From: Clostridiaceae bacterium
Lineage (GTDB): Bacteria; Bacillota; Clostridia; Oscillospirales; Acutalibacteraceae
DNA length: 11,585 nucleotides
Assembly (NCBI GenBank): GCA_016281115.1
Contig: JAEEHZ010000008.1
Span: 1 to 11,585 of the forward strand
Direction of reading: 5' to 3'
Both the position numbers and the translations under genes were made by a program. Under the pieces are notes generated by a model. The model did not search any database. It was not told the DNA's origin and saw only the letters and a program-made list of their open reading frames with translations. Shown here piece after piece: positions 6,865 to 11,585 of the stretch; position 1 is the first letter of the stretch, and each line of letters begins with the position of its first letter.

Positions 6865-6872
6865 GGCGGTGA
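6865..6872 (+). promoter_or_regulatory. Ribosome binding site deciding the GH13 lipoprotein start
   Basis: GGCGGTGA lies 5 bases before the ATG at 6878. The in-frame GTG at 6869-6871 sits inside this site, so ATG 6878 is the likely start. It also gives a textbook signal peptide beginning MKKLISIM. Confidence 0.7.
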
Positions 6873-6877
6873 ATAAA

Positions 6878-8566
6878 ATGAAAAAATTAATATCAATTAT
6901 GTTGTGTTGCGCTATGGCGGTATTACCATTGTGTGCGTGCCAAAAGGACAATAATTCTTCATCAAACGGGTCGGGCACCGAGAGTATGTCAAAGCAGGGA
7001 GAATTTGTGTATAACGACCCTATCAACACATTAACACCCGTGGCTTCTCAGGATAAATACAGAAATGTTTACGAACTTCTTCTTTACACGTATTCAGACT
7101 CAAATGGAGATGAAACGGGCGATATAAACGGTCTTATCTCAAAGCTTGATTATTTAAACGACGGAGACCCTGCCTCGGGTGAAGATTTAGGTGTAGACGC
7201 AATATGGATGCTTCCGTTTACGGCGGCTAAGTCTTATCATAAATATGACACTTACGATTATTATCAAGTGGACGAAGAATACGGCACGCTTGAAGACTTT
7301 AAAAAGCTTACGGATGAGTGCCATAAAAGAGGCATAAAGGTAATAATGGACTTAGCTCTTAACCATACGTCCACCGAACACGAATGGTTCAAGAAAGCCC
7401 GTGAAGAACTTGCAAACGGCAAAACCGACGGTTACGCGCAAATGTACAGCCTTATATATTCTGAGGACAAGCCCGCATATTTTGCAGGCGTACCCGAAGC
7501 GGAAAACTGGTGGTATGAATGTAATTTTATGCCGTCGTTCCCCGAACTCAACTTAAGTTCTGATATGACCCGCAAAGAAATAGAGAATATCATAAAATAT
7601 TGGACGGAAAACGGTGTGGACGGATTCAGACTGGACGGCGTAAAGTATTATAATTCCGTAAACAAAGAATCCACAGATAAAACAGACGCAATAGAGTTTT
7701 TGGGCTGGCTCAACGAAACAGCGCAAAAATATAATCCCGATGTATATTTTGTGGGAGAGCTTTGGGATTCTTCCACTACCATAAAAAAGACTTACGCTTC
7801 GGGAATAGACAGCCTTTTTAATTTTGACGGCTCAGGCTCAACCGGCAAATACGCAAACGCAATAAAGACCAACAACGTTTATAAAATGGTAAGCAGCGTT
7901 TTGCGTTTTCAAAATTCTGCGTGCGAAAGAAACGAGAATTATATAGATGCAAATTTCCTTTCCAATCACGACCAAATGCGTATAGCCGATACACTTACAG
8001 AGCCATATGAGCAAAAGCTTGCGGCGGCAATGTATATGCTCTCTCCGGGCAACAGCTTCATTTATTACGGAGAAGAGCTTGGTTTAGGCGGCACAATAGG
8101 TACACAAGACGCCTCTTACAGAACTGCTATGGTGTGGTCGTCGACCGACAGCGACACCGCGGCAGGTCCTCCTCCGGGATATGAGGTGTCTAACATCCCT
8201 CAGGGCGGCGGCGTAAAGGAACAGCTGAAAGACAGCGAATCCGTGCTTAATTTTTACAGAAGGATAATAAAGCTGAAAGAGATAAACCCTGAGATAGCAA
8301 GAGGAAGAATAACTCAGGCTCTTGATCTCGGCAACCCGAAACAAGCGGGATTCTGTGTTGAATACAATAACGAAAAAAAGGTTGTTTTGTTTAATATCGC
8401 AGATGAAACAGTGACCGTAGAATTACCCGATGATATTTTAAAGGATATTGAGCTTTACGGCGACCTGTATGCAGGCAATACCGAAGATTATAAGACGCTT
8501 GATATAAGCGGCGGCAAAATAACAATGCCACAATACAGCGTTGTTGTTTTGGGTGAGAAAAAGTAA
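6878..8566 (+). CDS. Secreted GH13 alpha-amylase-type lipoprotein
   Basis: The 562-residue enzyme has a lipoprotein signal peptide, MKKLISIMLCCAMAVLPLCAC, with Cys21 as the probable lipidated residue, then a Ser/Asn-rich linker. The GH13 barrel has all four conserved regions: MDLALNH (Asp158, Asn162, His163), GFRLDGVK (nucleophile Asp253), FVGELWD (acid/base Glu294) and LSNHDQ (His364, Asp365). A beta-sandwich domain C ends the protein. The product should act outside the membrane on alpha-1,4 glucans such as starch or maltodextrins. Residues around YHKYDTYDYYQVDEEYGTLEDF resemble amylases and oligosaccharide-active GH13 enzymes of the Thermotoga AmyA lipoprotein type (inference, subfamily not proven). 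No carbohydrate-binding module is seen. It lies 24 bases after the MreB-like gene in the same unit. glgP, about 1.2 kb downstream, could use imported products. Confidence 0.93.
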   Translation: MKKLISIMLCCAMAVLPLCACQKDNNSSSNGSGTESMSKQGEFVYNDPINTLTPVASQDKYRNVYELLLYTYSDSNGDETGDINGLISKLDYLNDGDPASGEDLGVDAIWMLPFTAAKSYHKYDTYDYYQVDEEYGTLEDFKKLTDECHKRGIKVIMDLALNHTSTEHEWFKKAREELANGKTDGYAQMYSLIYSEDKPAYFAGVPEAENWWYECNFMPSFPELNLSSDMTRKEIENIIKYWTENGVDGFRLDGVKYYNSVNKESTDKTDAIEFLGWLNETAQKYNPDVYFVGELWDSSTTIKKTYASGIDSLFNFDGSGSTGKYANAIKTNNVYKMVSSVLRFQNSACERNENYIDANFLSNHDQMRIADTLTEPYEQKLAAAMYMLSPGNSFIYYGEELGLGGTIGTQDASYRTAMVWSSTDSDTAAGPPPGYEVSNIPQGGGVKEQLKDSESVLNFYRRIIKLKEINPEIARGRITQALDLGNPKQAGFCVEYNNEKKVVLFNIADETVTVELPDDILKDIELYGDLYAGNTEDYKTLDISGGKITMPQYSVVVLGEKK

Positions 8567-8578
8567 ATTATATTTGAT

Positions 8579-8607
8579 TTGTAAATAACGACAATGTATG
8601 GTATATT
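8579..8607 (+). promoter_or_regulatory. Promoter of the 8648-9643 gene
   Basis: There is a -35 TTGTAA (8579-8584), a 17-base spacer and a -10 TATATT (8602-8607), with TGG before it as an extended -10. The predicted start is near 8614. A 7-base inverted repeat, AATGTAT (8593-8599) and ATACATT (8620-8626), brackets the -10 and start site. The amylase gene has no visible terminator in this 81-base gap, so read-through from upstream is also possible. Confidence 0.7.
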
Positions 8608-8647
8608 TATCAGCGGAAAATACATTATCTGAAAGGACAGAGACATA

Positions 8648-9643
8648 ATGAATAACGAAGAAAGCAAGATAAACGGTTTGGAAAACACACAGGCCGAAAA
8701 CGAAGGACCGGTGGCAGATAAAGAAGATCTATACGAAGAAAAAGCAGATGTTGTTGAAGCTATCGGTGTTGGAAACGCTTCCGAAAAAGAACCTTTACTG
8801 GAAGAAGTAAACGGTATTGCCGAAGACGCAACTGAAGATGAGCAGGAAAGTGACTTTTCAGAAGGAAATGAGGAACAGCTTCTTGAGAATGAAGAACCGA
8901 AAAAAGGCGGAATAAACACCTCGCTTAAAATAGCGGCAGGCATACTTGCTGCGTTTGCGGCAGTTTTTGCGGTTTTTATGCTTGTGTTTAACCCCACTCC
9001 CGAAAAGGCTCTGAAAAACAGCGGTTTGCTCGGTGATTGGATAAACAGAACAGGGGATATAGTTGCGTTTTACAGCTTTGAAGAAGACGGTAAGCTCACG
9101 CTTACCACAAGTACGCTGGAAAACATATCGGGCTTTGCAATTGACCCCGATACAGACAAAACATTTTACATATACACTTACGGCGAAGACCCCGAGCAGA
9201 CTAAAACCGGCTCTTTGCAGTATGACGTGTATAATGAAGACGGCGTTGAAACATTGAAAATATATTCGGAAAATACAGAGGGCAGCGAGTTTTATTTACA
9301 ACGCAGCGAGTTGCCTGACGATTTACTGAAACCCGATGAAAACTTCAAATACGATGAAACTCTTTGCGGCGAATGGCATAACGATGAAAAAGATCTGGCT
9401 CTGAAATTCGGCAAAGACGGACTTATAACTTTGGATTTTTCTGCTGTTGTTTATAACGGAACATATACCGCAGAGGACGGCAAAGTAGATTTTACTTATT
9501 ATAACAGTTTTTCCGAGGATTCAAAGGCCACGGAGACTTTCTATTATCAGGTGGACGGCGACAAATTGAAGTTCTATACCACTCAGCCTTCAGATGACGC
9601 TCAGGCCGTAGAATTTGTAAAGACAGAGAGCAATGGCGAATAA
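8648..9643 (+). CDS. Single-pass membrane protein with two lipocalin-like beta repeats
   Basis: I do not recognise a named family with certainty. The 331-residue product has an acidic, probably disordered N-terminus (1-84, many Glu and Asp), Lys86-Lys87 and one transmembrane helix at about 93-114. The C-terminal two-thirds is outside the membrane. The outer part holds two related segments. The first starts LLGDWINRTGDIVAFYSFEEDGKLTL (about 127-218). The second starts LCGEWHNDEKDLALKFGKDGLITL (about 239-325). Each begins with G-[DE]-W, has a strand ending in a DGxxTL turn, and later aromatic strands (GTYTAEDGKVDFTYYN, YYQVDGDKLKFYT). This pattern resembles the small lipocalin-like DUF5640-type domains common in clostridial surface proteins; the family name is inference. 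AAAGGA (8632-8637) precedes the ATG. Function is unknown; ligand binding or envelope sensing is plausible. No catalytic motif was seen. Confidence 0.85.
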   Translation: MNNEESKINGLENTQAENEGPVADKEDLYEEKADVVEAIGVGNASEKEPLLEEVNGIAEDATEDEQESDFSEGNEEQLLENEEPKKGGINTSLKIAAGILAAFAAVFAVFMLVFNPTPEKALKNSGLLGDWINRTGDIVAFYSFEEDGKLTLTTSTLENISGFAIDPDTDKTFYIYTYGEDPEQTKTGSLQYDVYNEDGVETLKIYSENTEGSEFYLQRSELPDDLLKPDENFKYDETLCGEWHNDEKDLALKFGKDGLITLDFSAVVYNGTYTAEDGKVDFTYYNSFSEDSKATETFYYQVDGDKLKFYTTQPSDDAQAVEFVKTESNGE

Positions 9644-9661
9644 AAAACCCTTCCATTTTAC

Positions 9662-9720
9662 ATAGTATTATACAGAGATTTACAATAACTTGCATTTTTT
9701 TGATAATTATAGTATAATAC
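9662..9720. repeat. Near-identical 12-base repeats bracketing the glgP -35
   Basis: ATAGTATTATAC (9662-9673) recurs as ATAGTATAATAC (9709-9720) with one difference. Because the unit is nearly palindromic, the inner nine bases are also perfect inverted repeats (GTATTATAC / GTATAATAC). The right copy contains the glgP -10. These could be two operator half-sites for a looping regulator, or coincidence of the -10 sequence in A/T-rich DNA. Confidence 0.4.
9690..9718 (+). promoter_or_regulatory. Promoter of glgP
   Basis: There is a -35 TTGCAT (9690-9695), a 17-base spacer and a perfect -10 TATAAT (9713-9718). The predicted transcription start is near 9725, leaving a leader of about 48 bases before the ATG. 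No terminator hairpin separates it from the preceding gene. Confidence 0.8.
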
Positions 9721-9742
9721 CAACCGGTTTGCATTTTGCAAA
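9721..9742. promoter_or_regulatory. Operator-like palindromes at the glgP transcription start
   Basis: AACCGGTT (9722-9729) is a perfect palindrome with a central CG. It overlaps a second inverted repeat, TTTGCA (9728-9733) / TGCAAA (9737-9742). The core GGTTTGC half-site with central CG resembles LacI/GalR-family operators (MalR-like, ideal form GCAAACCGGTTTGC; the left half matches 5 of 7). It does not fit a CcpA cre site well. Its position on the predicted start site would suit repression. The regulator is not in the window. Confidence 0.4.
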
Positions 9743-9772
9743 TATCATATACGTACCTTTGGAGGTAAAATA

Positions 9773-11585
9773 ATGAAATATAAACTTACCGTAGCTCAGG
9801 CAAAGGAGCTTATAGAATCAAAGATCTCCCATTATTACGGAGTAACACCCGAAGACGCTACAAACGAACATTATTATAAATCTATCGTTCTTATTGTAAG
9901 CGATCTTATGAAAGAGGCTTACAAAGAATTCCACGGCAAAGCCAAAAAACAAAACAAAAAGACAGTTTATTATCTTTGTATGGAGTTTTTGATGGGAAGG
10001 TCCCTCAAAAATAATCTGTATAACCTTGGGTTAGAAAACACAATGGCTTCGGCACTTTCTAAATTCGGTGTAAAGCTTGAAAACATTTACGAAGAAGAAC
10101 CCGACGCAGGTTTGGGTAACGGCGGCTTGGGAAGACTTGCAGCGTGCTTTTTAGACGGACTTGCAACACAGTGCTACCCCTCTATGGGTTATTCGTTAAG
10201 ATATGAATACGGAATTTTCAGCCAAAAATTTGTTGACGGCTGGCAAACGGAGCTGCCCGATTTCTGGTTGCCCGGCGGTGCGGTATGGCTTCAGCCCGCG
10301 CCCGAAAAATCTTTTGATATCAATTTCAACGGACATTTAGAGGAATCTTGGGATAACAATATCCACAAGGTGAATCTTGTTGAGCCTACAACCGTTACAG
10401 CCGTGCCTTACGATATGTACGTTTCGGGTATGAACGGCAAGGGGATAAGCAGACTTCGTCTTTGGGCTGCACAGGGCAAGCACTTTGATATGAAGCTTTT
10501 CAATGACGGTCAATATATGCGCGCAATTGAGCAAAACGCTATGGCTGAAAGCATTACAAAAGTGCTTTATCCGGGAGACAACCACGCAGAGGGCAAGAGC
10601 TTGCGCCTTAACCAGCAATATTTTCTTGTAAGCGCTACAATACAGGATATTATAAGACGTCATTTAAGAGATTACGGTACGCTTGATAATTTCTCGGATC
10701 TCGTAACTATCCATATGAACGATACACATCCCGTTTTGGCTGTTCCCGAGCTTATGAGAATAATGATGGATGAGTGCGGATATTCCTGGAATGACGCGTG
10801 GAATATAGTAAGCAAAACAATTGCTTACACAAACCACACCGTTATGCGCGAAGCTCTCGAGTGTTGGGGAGAGGATATGTTCAAGGCAAAACTGCCCAGA
10901 ATTTATCAGATAGTTTGTGAGATAAACAGAAGATTCTGCAGCGACTTAAACGATAAAGACGTAGATCAGCACACAATAGATAACGTTTCCATTATTAACG
11001 ACGGCGCTGTAAGAATGGCTAACCTTGCCGTAATGGCAAGCTACAAGGTAAACGGTGTATCTCAGCTCCACAGCGATATACTAAAAAAGACGGTATTTAA
11101 GGATTTCTACAACCTTATGCCCGATAAATTTACTAATGTTACTAACGGTATTGCACACAGACGTTGGCTTAATCAGTCCAATCCGCGTTTGGCGTCGCTG
11201 TTGTGCGATACGATAGGCAACGGTTACATCTGCGACGCATATCAGCTCAAAAAGCTCGAAGCTTTTGCAGACGATACCGCCGTTTTGGACGAGCTTGCCG
11301 CAATAAAGCTTCTTAACAAGATAGATATGGCAAAATACATCAAAGCGCACAACGGCATTGTTGTAGACCCCGATTCTATATTTGACGTTCAGGTAAAGCG
11401 TTTGCACGAGTACAAACGTCAGCTTATGAACGCAGTGCAGATTTTATCTGTTTATTTGGCTCTTAAAGAGAATAAGAATATGGACTTTGTTCCCAAAACA
11501 TTTATTTTCGGCGCAAAAGCCGCGCCGGGATATTATTTCGCGAAAGAGATAATCAGATTTATATTTACCCTGGCAGATATAATAA
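9773..11585 (+). CDS. glgP: Glycogen/maltodextrin phosphorylase (GT35), 3' end cut by window edge
   Basis: 604 codons are visible of a family usually about 800 long. The enzyme phosphorolyses alpha-1,4 glucans in the cytosol to glucose-1-phosphate. Hallmarks in order are YYLCMEFLMGRSL, GLGNGGLGRLAACFLDGLAT (113-132), EYGIFSQKFVDGWQTE, HMNDTHPVLAVPELMRI, YTNHTV with active-site His355, VNGVSQLHSDILKK, NGIAHRRWLNQSNPRL, FDVQVKRLHEYKRQLMN (Lys542-Arg543) and FIFGAKAAPGYYFAK. The pyridoxal-phosphate lysine lies beyond the window. The motif after His355 reads VMREALE where most homologues have a Pro in place of Arg. The start is ATG 9773 with GGAGGT (9761-9766) 6 bases upstream. Its own promoter and operator-like sites precede it. 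The frame is open to the edge with no frameshift seen. Functionally it pairs with the surface GH13 lipoprotein at 6878-8566. Confidence 0.96.
   Translation, partial: MKYKLTVAQAKELIESKISHYYGVTPEDATNEHYYKSIVLIVSDLMKEAYKEFHGKAKKQNKKTVYYLCMEFLMGRSLKNNLYNLGLENTMASALSKFGVKLENIYEEEPDAGLGNGGLGRLAACFLDGLATQCYPSMGYSLRYEYGIFSQKFVDGWQTELPDFWLPGGAVWLQPAPEKSFDINFNGHLEESWDNNIHKVNLVEPTTVTAVPYDMYVSGMNGKGISRLRLWAAQGKHFDMKLFNDGQYMRAIEQNAMAESITKVLYPGDNHAEGKSLRLNQQYFLVSATIQDIIRRHLRDYGTLDNFSDLVTIHMNDTHPVLAVPELMRIMMDECGYSWNDAWNIVSKTIAYTNHTVMREALECWGEDMFKAKLPRIYQIVCEINRRFCSDLNDKDVDQHTIDNVSIINDGAVRMANLAVMASYKVNGVSQLHSDILKKTVFKDFYNLMPDKFTNVTNGIAHRRWLNQSNPRLASLLCDTIGNGYICDAYQLKKLEAFADDTAVLDELAAIKLLNKIDMAKYIKAHNGIVVDPDSIFDVQVKRLHEYKRQLMNAVQILSVYLALKENKNMDFVPKTFIFGAKAAPGYYFAKEIIRFIFTLADII

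Noticed and set aside
9644..9690. Rho-independent terminator after the 8648-9643 gene
   Set aside because: An A-run and short C-run follow the stop, but no GC stem with a U-tract is present.
9721..9735. CcpA cre site at glgP
   Set aside because: Only the central AANCGNW part matches; the flanking TG and CA bases of the cre consensus are missing on both strands.

Overview
The window looks like chromosomal DNA from a moderately AT-rich Gram-positive bacterium, most likely a gut-type clostridium (Ruminococcus/Oscillospiraceae-like). This is inferred from the gene families (Noc-type ParB paralogue, RecD2, ComFC, QueH, Firmicute-style N-anchored HtrA, GH13 lipoprotein), the purine-rich GGAGGT/GGGGGTGA-type ribosome binding sites and heavy use of ATA, AAA and GAA codons. 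No rRNA, tRNA, CRISPR array, insertion sequence, phage gene or attachment site was seen. Coding density is high and no gene-free stretch exceeds 300 bases.

Layout. Minus strand, left: htrA (1-1052, cut by the window edge before its catalytic Ser) preceded by queH (1134-1745). A 181-base divergent region (1746-1926) carries a good queH promoter and a weaker noc promoter. Plus strand: noc (1927-2757) ends in two small hairpins and is followed by a convincing rho-independent terminator (2828-2868). A consensus-like promoter (2881-2909) then drives a tight four-gene unit with gaps of 4, 6 and 24 bases: recD2 (2950-5142), comFC (5147-5827), a divergent MreB-like actin homologue (5834-6853) and a GH13 alpha-amylase-type lipoprotein (6878-8566). 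A second promoter (8579-8607) precedes a single-pass membrane protein with two beta-rich lipocalin-like repeats (8648-9643). A third (9690-9718), with operator-like palindromes at the predicted transcription start, precedes glgP (9773 to the window edge).

How the genes fit together. There are two themes. One is chromosome and envelope housekeeping: Noc-like DNA-binding clamp, RecD2 helicase, ComFC, MreB-like protein, HtrA protease. The other is alpha-glucan use: surface GH13 lipoprotein and cytosolic glycogen/maltodextrin phosphorylase. queH belongs to tRNA queuosine synthesis. The window is mostly ordinary core genome. The most interesting points are the MreB-like protein whose conserved catalytic Glu-Glu-Pro motif is replaced, and the Noc-type specificity residues in a protein that lacks the N-terminal membrane-targeting helix and sits away from the gidB-noc-soj locus. 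I did not find convincing evidence for an undescribed multi-gene system.
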